A DNA stretch of 64,000 nucleotides from Limibacter armeniacum. GTDB taxonomy: Bacteria; Bacteroidota; Bacteroidia; Cytophagales; Flammeovirgaceae. This document shows positions 16,808 through 24,608 of the stretch, piece by piece. Position 1 is the first letter of the stretch; the number at the start of each line of letters is the position of its first letter. A model generated the notes under the pieces. It saw only the letters and a list, made by a program, of their open reading frames with translations. It was not told the DNA's origin and did not search any database. The stretch covers positions 1,364,001 through 1,428,000 of the forward strand of contig NZ_JBAJNO010000009.1 of the NCBI RefSeq assembly GCF_036880985.1. Direction: 5' to 3'. The position numbers were made by a program, and so were the translations under genes.

Positions 16808-19800
16808 GTAATTTTAAAAGAGGATCCGAATGGAATAAATGGGACTTACACGTCCATACGCCAAAATCGATAATTCAGCATTATGGAGGTGATACTGATG
16901 ATGCTTGGGAAAAGTATATAACTGACCTTGAATCACTACCTGAAGAGTTTAAGGTTTTAGGAATAAACGACTATATTTTTCTTGATGGATATAAGAAAGT
17001 AAAGGAATATAAAGAACAAGGTCGATTACCAAAAATAAACCTCATTTTGCCTATTATTGAGTTACGGGTGAATAAGTTTGCTTCTCTTGGTGATGAGGCT
17101 TGGAAAAAAGTCAACCTTCATATTATTTTTTCAAATGAACTTTCGCCTGATATAATTGAAGCTCAATTTTTAAATGCGATACAGCACTCTATAAAAATAT
17201 CACCTGACATTGAAGGGATAGAATTTCAAGGAGTAGCTACAAAGGAATACCTTGAAGAGTTGGGAAGGAAAATAAAAGATAGTGCAAATGTGCCGATTAA
17301 TCATTCAGATTTAAAAGTTGGGTTCTGGAATATCAACTTTGACTACAAGGATGTTTTAGATAAAGTCAATGGATATTTTAAAGGGAAATGCTTAACAGCC
17401 GTAGGAAAGACAGAATGGGATGTAATGCGTTGGGATGGTTCAGCAGCAGAAAAGAAAAGCACAATCAACAAAGCAACATTTTCATTTGTTTCATTAGAAA
17501 AACCTGAACACTACCAGAAGCATTGTGACAAACTAGAGGAAGTAAAAGTTAGAAATTACTTGCTCGATTGTAGTGATGCACATTCTTTTTCAGAAAAATC
17601 TAAAGAGAAAGACCGAATTGGTAATTCATTTACGTGGCTAAAAGCAGACTTAACCTTTGAAGGATTAAAGCAAGTTGCCAATGATAAAAGCAGAATATTT
17701 ATTGGTGATACTCCTACATTATTGGATAGGAGAAAGAAAAGTCCAACAAAATTTATTGATTCACTTTCCATTGAAAAAATGGAAAATTCCGGATTAACTG
17801 AAAAATGGTTCGAGAATTTTCAATTGGAGCTAAACCCATCAATGGTAGCAATAATTGGAAATAAAGGGCAAGGCAAGAGTGCTATTGCTGATATAATAGG
17901 ACTTTTAGGCAACACGCCTAATTATGAAGATTTCTCTTTCTTGGAAAGGAAAAAATTCAGGAAACCAAGACCAAATAGGGCAGAAAGCTTTAAAGGTAAT
18001 TTAAAATGGGTTGACGGCTCTGTTGATTCTAACCTATTAAGTAATAATCCTGAAGGGACTAGTGTTGAAAAAGTAAAATATTTACCGCAAAGTTTTATAG
18101 AAAAGCTTTGCAATGAAGATTTAAAGGATTTTGAAGGAGAACTCAGAAATGTGATTTTTTCTCACCTTTCAGATTCAGATAAATTAGGTAAAAATAATCT
18201 TGATGAACTAATTGGGTTCCAGTCCGAAATTATTAATGATGATATTGAAGAAATCAAAGGGAAGCTTCAAAATGTTAATAAAATAATAATTGAACTGGAG
18301 AAAAAGAACTCTGAAAGTTATCGAAAAGCCATTGAGGAGAGAATAAAGGAGAAAGACAATGAGCTAAAGGCACATGATGCCTCAAAGCCGACACCTATTG
18401 AAGCACCAACAGATGAAAATGCGATTGAAAAAAATAAAGAAGAAACAAATCGCATCTCTGCCATAAGAGAACAACTACCTACATTAAATGATGAAATTGA
18501 TAAAACTCAAAAATCTCTTGCGACTGCAAAAATAGATATAGCAGAAATTGAAAAGGTAATTCAAACAATAGGTTCATTTGAAAGACAATTTGACAATCTT
18601 AAGTCTGAAATACAACCAACATTTGATAAACATTCATTAATTCTTAAGGACAGTATTTCGCTGACCATAAATAAAGAACCTCTTGAGAGTTTGCTCAAAA
18701 AAAGGCAAGATCAATCTATTGCATTAAATCAAGCCATTACAAATGAAGGAAAAACAGGATTCTTAGATAAAAAGGAAGCCTTCAATATAGAGCTACAACA
18801 GCTTCAGGAAAAGCTTGATGAACAATCAAGAGCATTCCAAAAATTTTTAGATACCAAGAAAGCTTGGGAAGAGAGGCGACAAACTATCATAGGTAGTGAT
18901 GATAAAGAAGGGTCAATTACAGCATTACAAAGTCAAATATCATACATTGAAAATCAGTTGATTATTGATTTGGACAAAGCAAAAGAAAGTCGAAAATCTT
19001 TAACTATTGAGTTATTCAAGAAAAAGGAAGAAATAATTTTATTGTATAAAAAATTATTTGACCCAATAACTGCCTTTATTCAGAATTACGGAACACTCCT
19101 TTCAGAGTATAAAATTGAGTTAGATGTTGATTTAAAGATTATTGGTTTGGTTGAGAAGTTTTTCGACCATGTGAGTTTGGGGAGCAAAGGAAGTTTCATT
19201 GGTAATCCTACAGGAATCGAAAAATTAAATCATTTAATTGAAAATCATGCATTAGACTCTTTAGAAGGAATACTTGGCTTTTTGGATGACATAATCCTAA
19301 ATCTCCAAACTGACCAAAGAGAAGATCAGAAGGAAGCAAAAAGAGAAATCGAAACTCAGTTGAAGAAAAGCTACTCGGTGTTAGACTTATACACCTACCT
19401 TTTTAATTTAGACTATTTAGAGCCTGAATATAAACTGAAATTAGGAGATAAAAATTTAGCCGAACTCTCACCTGGAGAAAGAGGTGCTTTGCTGCTAATA
19501 TTCTATTTGACCTTAGACCAAAATGATATCCCTTTGGTTATTGACCAACCCGAAGAGAACCTAGATAATCAAAGTGTTTTCAAAATTCTTGTTCAATTTA
19601 TTAAAAAAGCCAAAGAAAAGCGGCAAATAATTATTGTAACGCATAACCCAAATTTGGCAGTTGCTTGTAATGCGGAACAGATTGTTCATGTAAACATGAC
19701 CAAGGAAAAAGAGAACTTAGTTAGCTTTATTAGCGGTTCTTTAGAAAATCCAACAATTAATAGTGCGGTAATAAACATTCTTGAGGGTACATATCCTGCT

Positions 19801-19863
19801 TTGAATACAAGAACAAATACTTACAAAGTGATAGAAAGAACCACTCAAGAAATGGGAATTTGA
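16804..19863 (+). CDS. TrlF-family PHP/AAA ATPase, candidate defence effector
   Basis: 1019 residues from ATG 16804, a better start than the upstream ATG at 16699 because it begins MSNFKRGSEWNKWDLHVHTP, the usual opening of the family. PHP-type metal motifs: HVH at 16-18, NHSDLK, and DCSDAHS near 257. An ABC/SMC-like ATPase is split by a long coiled coil: Walker A GNKGQGKS (352-359), signature LSPGERG (888), Walker B LVIDQPEENLD (Asp914) and the switch His in VTHNPN (947). Related proteins (TrlF, and by architecture RloC/PrrC) sit inside type I restriction loci and are linked to tRNA cleavage or phage defence. Here hsdM and hsdS pieces flank it, as in such loci, but no restriction subunits remain. 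No DNA or tRNA target can be inferred. Confidence 0.82.
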   Translation: MSNFKRGSEWNKWDLHVHTPKSIIQHYGGDTDDAWEKYITDLESLPEEFKVLGINDYIFLDGYKKVKEYKEQGRLPKINLILPIIELRVNKFASLGDEAWKKVNLHIIFSNELSPDIIEAQFLNAIQHSIKISPDIEGIEFQGVATKEYLEELGRKIKDSANVPINHSDLKVGFWNINFDYKDVLDKVNGYFKGKCLTAVGKTEWDVMRWDGSAAEKKSTINKATFSFVSLEKPEHYQKHCDKLEEVKVRNYLLDCSDAHSFSEKSKEKDRIGNSFTWLKADLTFEGLKQVANDKSRIFIGDTPTLLDRRKKSPTKFIDSLSIEKMENSGLTEKWFENFQLELNPSMVAIIGNKGQGKSAIADIIGLLGNTPNYEDFSFLERKKFRKPRPNRAESFKGNLKWVDGSVDSNLLSNNPEGTSVEKVKYLPQSFIEKLCNEDLKDFEGELRNVIFSHLSDSDKLGKNNLDELIGFQSEIINDDIEEIKGKLQNVNKIIIELEKKNSESYRKAIEERIKEKDNELKAHDASKPTPIEAPTDENAIEKNKEETNRISAIREQLPTLNDEIDKTQKSLATAKIDIAEIEKVIQTIGSFERQFDNLKSEIQPTFDKHSLILKDSISLTINKEPLESLLKKRQDQSIALNQAITNEGKTGFLDKKEAFNIELQQLQEKLDEQSRAFQKFLDTKKAWEERRQTIIGSDDKEGSITALQSQISYIENQLIIDLDKAKESRKSLTIELFKKKEEIILLYKKLFDPITAFIQNYGTLLSEYKIELDVDLKIIGLVEKFFDHVSLGSKGSFIGNPTGIEKLNHLIENHALDSLEGILGFLDDIILNLQTDQREDQKEAKREIETQLKKSYSVLDLYTYLFNLDYLEPEYKLKLGDKNLAELSPGERGALLLIFYLTLDQNDIPLVIDQPEENLDNQSVFKILVQFIKKAKEKRQIIIVTHNPNLAVACNAEQIVHVNMTKEKENLVSFISGSLENPTINSAVINILEGTYPALNTRTNTYKVIERTTQEMGI

Positions 19864-19865
19864 TT

Positions 19866-19997
19866 TTGAAAAAGTACGTATCATATAAAGAAACGAGTGT
19901 CGACTGGATTGAAGATATACCAGAGCATTTGTGGGTTAAAAAAAATAAAACATAGATACTATGTTAAGGCAAGAGCAGACGAAATAGAAGCACGATT
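19866..19997 (+). pseudogene. Remnant of a type I restriction specificity subunit (hsdS) N terminus
   Basis: Starting with TTG 19866, two bases after the TrlF stop, the sequence encodes ETSVDWIEDIPEHLW, the characteristic opening of HsdS proteins, preceded by a KKYVSYK lead. A run of eight A (19938-19945) then breaks the frame: TAG at 19953. Skipping one A would continue VKKIKHRYYVKARADEIEAR up to the attC-like box at 19998. The gene is both frameshifted and cut off at the cassette border. Confidence 0.6.
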
Positions 19998-20094
19998 GCC
20001 TAACATCACCTATACGCAAGCAGGGGTTTCGTGCTTCGTAGGAAGTTCAGTAGTTAAAATCCCTGCCTGCGTATAGCTGAATCCCGTTATAGGC
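19998..20094 (+). repeat. attC-like site 2
   Basis: GCCTAAC (19998-20004, a perfect RYYYAAC) and GTTATAGGC (20086-20094) enclose strongly complementary arms: ACCTATACGCAAGCAGGGG and TCCCTGCCTGCGTATAGCT. At 97 bp it is the clearest attC-type site of the array. Confidence 0.65.
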
Positions 20095-20156
20095 CATTCG
20101 GAAAGTCCTGCGTTTTGGTGGAGAGGTGGTTAGCAAGGAGGTAAGGAAGTGCAGCT

Positions 20157-20347
20157 GCAAGGTGGTTTTTAAGGAAAATATACAACTTAGCTTTTCTGTG
20201 CCAGACCCGAAGGATTTGGTTTTTTACTTTCCGCCTGAAGCCTTGAGAAAACCTGTTTTCAGAAAGCGGAAGGCAGGTGAAAAAAGCTGATAACCTGTCA
20301 GCGTTTGCAGAAAAGCTAACGCAATAAAAGGATAAAAACCACCTTAC
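20157..20347. repeat. Large double-armed palindrome, no gene
   Basis: Outer arms GCAAGGTGGTTTTTA (20157) and TAAAAACCACCTTAC (20333) match 14 of 15. Inner arms CTTAGCTTTTCTG (20186) and CAGAAAAGCTAAC (20308) match 12 of 13. The region 20095-20398 holds no coding frame I would defend. It may be a longer attC-like site or an unrelated folded element. Confidence 0.55.
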
Positions 20348-20353
20348 GCTGAT

Positions 20354-20380
20354 TCAAGCTTGAACTAACGATAGCTTGGT
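20354..20380 (+). repeat. 27-bp repeat upstream of a cassette gene, copy 1
   Basis: The 27-mer starting TCAAGCTTGAACTAACGA and ending TAGCTTGGT is identical at 24560-24586. It contains CAAGCT and AGCTTG as inverted arms. Both copies lie 18-22 bp before a start codon. Confidence 0.7.
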
Positions 20381-20398
20381 ATTGTGGTGCATTAAAGA

Positions 20399-20860
20399 AT
20401 GGGATATTTAGCAGACATATATGTGATCCAAAAGTCGAGATCAAAAAAATTAGGAATTGATTTTTTGAACCATTTCCTTCCATTAAGAGAAGAAAGTGCA
20501 GATGAGTATCTCATTCCTCAATATTCAGATGATCCGATTAGTGAATTTGATAATGCTGAGGATTTAATGATTTTCCTTGAATCTAATCCTGAATATTCTC
20601 AAAGTATTTACTGGAGAAATAAAGATGAGGAGAATCTCAATAAGCATGGAATGATATTCTACACAAAGGATGGGGGCATGATTTTCGGAATATCAAGGAA
20701 CGCTGACATGAGTGGAAACTTAAACACCGAAAATGAAGATGAATGCTTAAAGGAAATGAAGAAATATTTTAAAACGGAAAATGGATACATTCACTATGAA
20801 AACCCACCAGCAGACTCATATGATGAATTTATTGAAATAGTAAATGAATTAAAAAAATAA
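20399..20860 (+). CDS. Hypothetical cassette protein
   Basis: 153 residues, acidic, soluble, no signal peptide. I do not recognise a domain. The N terminus (MGYLADIYVIQKSRSKKLG) and the central KHGMIFYTKDGGMIFGIS look like a compact alpha/beta fold of the kind seen in small phage- or toxin-immunity-like proteins, but that is only an impression. It lies between the 20157-20347 palindrome and an attC-like site at 20871. Confidence 0.6.
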   Translation: MGYLADIYVIQKSRSKKLGIDFLNHFLPLREESADEYLIPQYSDDPISEFDNAEDLMIFLESNPEYSQSIYWRNKDEENLNKHGMIFYTKDGGMIFGISRNADMSGNLNTENEDECLKEMKKYFKTENGYIHYENPPADSYDEFIEIVNELKK

Positions 20861-20870
20861 AAAAACGACA

Positions 20871-20941
20871 CCACAACAATGGCTAAAATGCATACCCAAC
20901 CAACCTAACCGCTGCACGACTTTTTAGCCGGAACGTTATGC
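20871..20941 (+). repeat. attC-like site 3
   Basis: CCACAAC (20871-20877) and GTTATGC (20935-20941) bound a 71-bp palindrome with arms TGGCTAAAA and TTTTTAGCCGG. The ATG in GTTATGC is a possible start of the next gene. Confidence 0.6.
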
Positions 20942-21513
20942 TTAAGTATGATATGATTTTATCTAATGAAGGATTTGAAATAGGAGATTTTATAATTCCC
21001 TCTTTTAAACTTAATGAAGGGGAAATAATTCGTTTATGTTTATATGGAGGTTCTCACTTTTTTCCATTAGAAGACGAGCTTACCAAAATATTGATGGGTA
21101 TAATTCCAAACCCTCATATAAAGCTATTTCAAAAAATTGCATTTGCAGAACATGTTTATCCTCATGGGTTTAAAGAATATTTTTGCCCACTAACCATAGA
21201 ACGATATCTGAAACAGAATGGACAAGCTAATTTTGAAGATTTAAAATTATTTTCTGGATTAGATTATACAAGTCCTAAAACTAAGGTTGTAACTCTTCCT
21301 GGTAATCAAAGAAAATGGTTATCGATTGTTTCAAAATTATCTTTAACCAAAAATATTATTTTTGATTTAGTAGGACAAGATCCAATGGGAGCTACTATAA
21401 CATTAGAGGTTATTAAATCTCTCTTAGATCAAGGGTATTCTGCGATCTTTCTAGATAATTTTGATGATCTAGAAATGAAGTTTGATCAAGAGTATTATAT
21501 AAAAGAAAAATAA
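20938..21513 (+). CDS. Hypothetical cassette protein, start possibly inside the attC box
   Basis: 191 residues from ATG 20938, which overlaps the GTTATGC box; ATG 20953 (MILSNEGFEIGDFIIPSF) is an equally good start. The C-terminal region TKNIIFDLVGQDPMGATIT ... QGYSAIFLDNFDD faintly resembles the signature and Walker B regions of ABC-type ATPases, but there is no Walker A, so it cannot be a working ATPase alone. It might derive from one or regulate one. Cassette context: one attC-like site on each side. Confidence 0.6.
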   Translation: MLKYDMILSNEGFEIGDFIIPSFKLNEGEIIRLCLYGGSHFFPLEDELTKILMGIIPNPHIKLFQKIAFAEHVYPHGFKEYFCPLTIERYLKQNGQANFEDLKLFSGLDYTSPKTKVVTLPGNQRKWLSIVSKLSLTKNIIFDLVGQDPMGATITLEVIKSLLDQGYSAIFLDNFDDLEMKFDQEYYIKEK

Positions 21514-21719
21514 GCACAACAAGCAGTATGATGTAATAGCTCGTAGCATGTTTCGTAGCTGTTGTACTACTTGTACGCCCCGTCAAATCTACGCTTTGAC
21601 GTATTTCTCGGGACAAAATTAAATACGGCAAATCGTAGATTTGCCTAATTTGCCTACTTAGTAAACCGAAACTTTTTTACAATAAATTTACGCTACTCCA
21701 CATACTGGAGGCGTTAGGC
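21514..21719 (+). repeat. attC-like site 4, long form
   Basis: GCACAAC at 21514 and GTTAGGC at 21713-21719 with complementary inner arms CAGTATG and CATACTG. The 206-bp site contains further hairpins: GTCAAATCTACGCTTTGAC and GGCAAATCGTAGATTTGCC. Part of its loop (TAATAGCT, GCATGTTTCGT) recurs at about 24296. Confidence 0.6.
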
Positions 21720-21746
21720 TCAATTAATCATCCAAACTAAACACTA

Positions 21747-22436
21747 ATGAAATATTTTTCACCATTACTCTTTTTGTTTTTACCTCTTCAAATACTAGCA
21801 CAGAGCGAACCAACAGGAGAAGAAATAATCAATAAATTTATTGAAGCAATAGGAGGAGAGAAAAGACTAAAAAAGATAAAGTCTGTTCGAATGATAACAA
21901 AAGGGGGGAGCGAATCGCTTGGTGTGAATTCTACAATGTATAGTTATCGTAAATTCCCCAACTACATCCGTATAGAGATTTGTGAAGAGAATGACACCAC
22001 TATAAATATTTGTAATAATGGGATTGGTAAGGCTATAAAGAATGGAGAAGAAAAAGAAATGGACGAGACTACTTTAAGGGGTCTAAAAGAAGAAACATTA
22101 CTTTTTCCTGAATTGTACTTTATCGAACAAGGGTATAAGATTCATAATGCAGGAGAAAAACCATACAAATTAGGTTATTATGAAGTCGAGTTAACAGATC
22201 CACACGGTAATAAACGAATCAATTATTATAACGTTGATAGTGGACTTCTATACTTGTCTAGAGATTTAGAAACAAGAACTTCGACTTACTATACGCATTA
22301 TAAAGAGTTTAATAAAGTACTTATTCCGACTGTAGCAGTAATGGAGGTAGGGATACATCAGCTCCGTTTTGTAACCGAAGTTTATGAAGCTAATATGAAA
22401 ATTGAAGAGTCTTTATTTAGGATTGAATCAAAATAA
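21747..22436 (+). CDS. Exported outer-membrane-lipoprotein-sorting-like protein
   Basis: 229 residues with a signal peptide (MKYFSPLLFLFLPLQILAQ). After it comes GEEIINKFIEAIGGEKRLKK and a beta-rich body (YSYRKFPNYIRIEI, YYEVELTDPHGNKRINYYN, STYYTHYKEFNKVLIPT). This is the usual form of Bacteroidota periplasmic LolA-like or TonB-adjacent proteins that begin with a GG-x-x-x-L-x-x-I motif. It is probably a periplasmic carrier or binding fold; the ligand is unknown. It is the only clearly exported protein in the cassette-like array. Confidence 0.65.
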   Translation: MKYFSPLLFLFLPLQILAQSEPTGEEIINKFIEAIGGEKRLKKIKSVRMITKGGSESLGVNSTMYSYRKFPNYIRIEICEENDTTINICNNGIGKAIKNGEEKEMDETTLRGLKEETLLFPELYFIEQGYKIHNAGEKPYKLGYYEVELTDPHGNKRINYYNVDSGLLYLSRDLETRTSTYYTHYKEFNKVLIPTVAVMEVGIHQLRFVTEVYEANMKIEESLFRIESK

Positions 22437-22443
22437 AAAAAGA

Positions 22444-22535
22444 GTCTAACATCGGCTATAGGTGCATTTGCCACGCAGTGTTGCGGTCGACTCGACCTTT
22501 GCCGAAACAAACGCACTATAGCCTAGGTGTTAGCT
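22444..22535 (+). repeat. attC-like site 5
   Basis: GTCTAAC (22444-22450, perfect RYYYAAC) and GTTAGCT (22529-22535) bound a 92-bp palindrome with arms ATCGGCTATAGGTGCATTT and AAACGCACTATAGCCTAGG. Confidence 0.65.
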
Positions 22536-22556
22536 TGAATTAAATATAAACTAAAA

Positions 22557-22988
22557 ATGACAGGGATTGATAACGTTTTTTATTCAAATATTCCTTTCAA
22601 TAATATTATAGAAGAATTTGAAGGGCATATAAGAGAATATTGGACAAGCTATATTGTTGATAAAAATGTGTTTCATAATTCTAATGAGAATATAGAAAAG
22701 CATGAAAGATTTTATTCAAAGGACGAAAATATGCTTACTGAACATGATGAATATGGTTTTAATTCAAGAATAAACAAACAAGGTTGTATTTATTTTATTG
22801 CTGTAAGAAAAAAGCATATAGATTTAAAAGTTAACATAATCGAAGAAGTAAATTCTAATGTAGAACCTTATGAATCTCAAATACTTTTAAATGATGCATG
22901 GCAATATACATTAGTCACCCCTGAAGAGATTGATAAAGAAGGGTTTAGTCAAGAAATATTCAGAAAATTAATTGATTGCTTTAAATAA
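22557..22988 (+). CDS. Hypothetical cassette protein
   Basis: 143 residues, soluble, charged, rich in Asn, Glu and Ile. I see no recognisable domain. The beta-strand-like segment KQGCIYFIAVRKKHIDLKVN and the C-terminal LVTPEEIDKEGFSQEIFRKL suggest a small alpha/beta protein. The gene lies alone between attC-like sites 5 and 6. Existence as a gene is supported by frame length and position rather than homology. Confidence 0.55.
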   Translation: MTGIDNVFYSNIPFNNIIEEFEGHIREYWTSYIVDKNVFHNSNENIEKHERFYSKDENMLTEHDEYGFNSRINKQGCIYFIAVRKKHIDLKVNIIEEVNSNVEPYESQILLNDAWQYTLVTPEEIDKEGFSQEIFRKLIDCFK

Positions 22989-22993
22989 TGAAA

Positions 22994-23142
22994 TCAAGCT
23001 AAAAAAGCATAGCCTTAGTGGTTAAATTGGTAGGTTGGTGTTTTAGCTAGCCCGCCACAAATTGAAAAATTAATTAAGGTTGTAGCTATTTAGTAGACGG
23101 AACGTAGGTTCTTCAAAACGCTTTTTAGATGAGTCGTTATGC
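22994..23142 (+). repeat. attC-like site 6, degenerate 5' box
   Basis: The 3' box GTTATGC (23136-23142) is clear and lies 15 bp before the next ATG. Arms CTAAAAAAGC (23000) and GCTTTTTAG (23120) pair. The 5' box AATCAAG is a poor match. Confidence 0.45.
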
Positions 23143-23157
23143 TTTATAAATTTTCAA

Positions 23158-23745
23158 ATGCCCGAATTCACTTTTAAGAAATACGATACAGATTCGATTC
23201 GAGCTGTAACTTACAAGGTCGAACAAGAAAAACAAACCTTATCATTTAACGTGGTTATTGATTTGTTAATCAACTCTTCTTCTTTCAGAACAGAACTAAC
23301 GAACACACTTAAGAAATCAGAATTCGATGGGTTCTTTTGGGAGGTTAAACCCTGCACCAAAGGAACGATCGAACAAGAATTCGAATTCGCTACTGTTTAT
23401 GGCAGACGAATTAGTGAAATCACAATGGATTCTGAACCATTCAAAGAGTACTTTAACGACGAACAAACCACACTTTCATTTAAGAACCTCAAAGGTGACG
23501 CTCAACTAATTGTTCCGAACAACATCAACACTGAATGCAACTACGCACATTTTGCTTCCTTCCTACGAACAGCGAAAGAACAGGAAATTGACGACTTTTG
23601 GAAAACCGTCGGAACGGCTTACTCAAACGAACTTAATGACCAACCGATTTGGTTGAGCACTGCTGGTTTGGGAGTTCACTGGTTACATGTACGAATTGAC
23701 AAAAGACCTAAGTATTATCGTTTCGAACCATTTAAAACCTTCTAA
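23158..23745 (+). CDS. DUF6940 family protein
   Basis: 195 residues ending in the conserved DUF6940 block: YAHFASFLRTAKEQEIDDFW, PIWLSTAGLGVHWLHVRID and RPKYYRFEP. The N-terminal half is the expected beta-rich part. The function of the family is unknown. The ankyrin-repeat gene starts one base after its stop codon (TAA 23743, ATG 23747), so the two are co-translated and probably share one cassette. The pairing may be meaningful. Confidence 0.8.
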   Translation: MPEFTFKKYDTDSIRAVTYKVEQEKQTLSFNVVIDLLINSSSFRTELTNTLKKSEFDGFFWEVKPCTKGTIEQEFEFATVYGRRISEITMDSEPFKEYFNDEQTTLSFKNLKGDAQLIVPNNINTECNYAHFASFLRTAKEQEIDDFWKTVGTAYSNELNDQPIWLSTAGLGVHWLHVRIDKRPKYYRFEPFKTF

Positions 23746-23746
23746 C

Positions 23747-24277
23747 ATGAGTATTTTCAAACGTCTGTTTAAAACAGACAAGGAACCAGTTCCTGAGGAA
23801 GTTGTTATGAAAGCCATTTATGACAACGATATCGATTCTTTTAAGAACTGTATAAAACAATATACTCCTGAACAAATCAAACTAAACAGTAACCCTGATG
23901 AGTTTTCAGCTCTTCACATTGCTTGCTCAGAAGGACGATCAGAAATTGCCGAGCTTATTCTTTCTGAACCGATTTCAGAAACGCCGAACCTAAGCAGAAT
24001 TAATAACTTCTATCCTATTCATGCCTGCGCAATGAATGGACATAAAAGAACAGTTGAGTTGTTAATTCAAAAAGGAGCCGATATTAACGTGCAAACTGAT
24101 CCTCAACTTTACTCTCCCTTGCACAGTGCTTCTTTCGCTGGACATTTAGAAACAGTCAAACTGTTAGTAAAAAATGGTGCAAATACGAACCTAAAGAACT
24201 ATCGAGACGAACTACCAATTGATACTGCTGAAAGGCAAAATGAAACTGAAGTGGTTGAATTCTTAAAAAAAGCATAA
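23747..24277 (+). CDS. Ankyrin-repeat protein
   Basis: 176 residues from ATG 23747; the frame is open further upstream, but that part overlaps the DUF6940 gene and lacks similarity. Four ankyrin-like repeats are visible, for example FSALHIACSEGRSEIAELIL, YPIHACAMNGHKRTVELLI, and SPLHSASFAGHLETVKLLV followed by KNGANTNLKNY. It is a protein-binding scaffold, cytoplasmic. Coupled to the DUF6940 gene, so its partner may be that protein. Confidence 0.85.
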   Translation: MSIFKRLFKTDKEPVPEEVVMKAIYDNDIDSFKNCIKQYTPEQIKLNSNPDEFSALHIACSEGRSEIAELILSEPISETPNLSRINNFYPIHACAMNGHKRTVELLIQKGADINVQTDPQLYSPLHSASFAGHLETVKLLVKNGANTNLKNYRDELPIDTAERQNETEVVEFLKKA

Positions 24278-24503
24278 AAAAAAGCCGTATATGTAATAGC
24301 TAGTCGCATGTTTCGTGCCGGCTTGTACATTGGAGAAACGGCCGATAGTTTAGCCACAGCCTCAAACTCCATCCTTTAATACTCTCTCCTAGCGTAAAGA
24401 AAAGTCGGATCGAATAACAAAACTGAAGGAGCAGAACTTCCCTACGGTATCCGTTTTACTTTCACACCCACTGTGCCTTGCCAAAGAAACGCTGTAAAAC
24501 AGC

Positions 24504-24593
24504 TTATAACATGCGCTATCAATTTATTAAATCTTGGATTAGTAATATATTGAGAAGGATCAAGCTTGAACTAACGATAGCTTGGTGTTACCT
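24504..24593 (+). repeat. attC-like site 7
   Basis: TTATAAC (24504-24510) and GTTACCT (24587-24593) with pairing between TAACATGCGCTATC and GATAGCTTGGTGTTA. The second half includes the 27-mer also found at 20354. Confidence 0.5.
24560..24586 (+). repeat. 27-bp repeat upstream of a cassette gene, copy 2
   Basis: Identical to 20354-20380. Here it forms the 3' arm of attC-like site 7, which implies that the 20354 copy is also the 3' half of such a site. Confidence 0.7.
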
Positions 24594-24608
24594 ACAATAA
24601 CTAATCAG

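Larger units (their letters stand above)
24278..24608. other. Non-coding stretch with attC-like site 7
   Basis: 331 bp without a defensible gene. 24296-24320 resembles the loop of attC-like site 4 (TAATAGCT ... GCATGTTTCGT), so a second, degraded site may begin here. A small hairpin GCTGTAAAACAGC is at 24491. The clear site occupies 24504-24593. Confidence 0.5.

Noticed and set aside
20938-21513. ABC-type ATPase
   Set aside because: A faint signature/Walker B likeness only; no Walker A motif is present.
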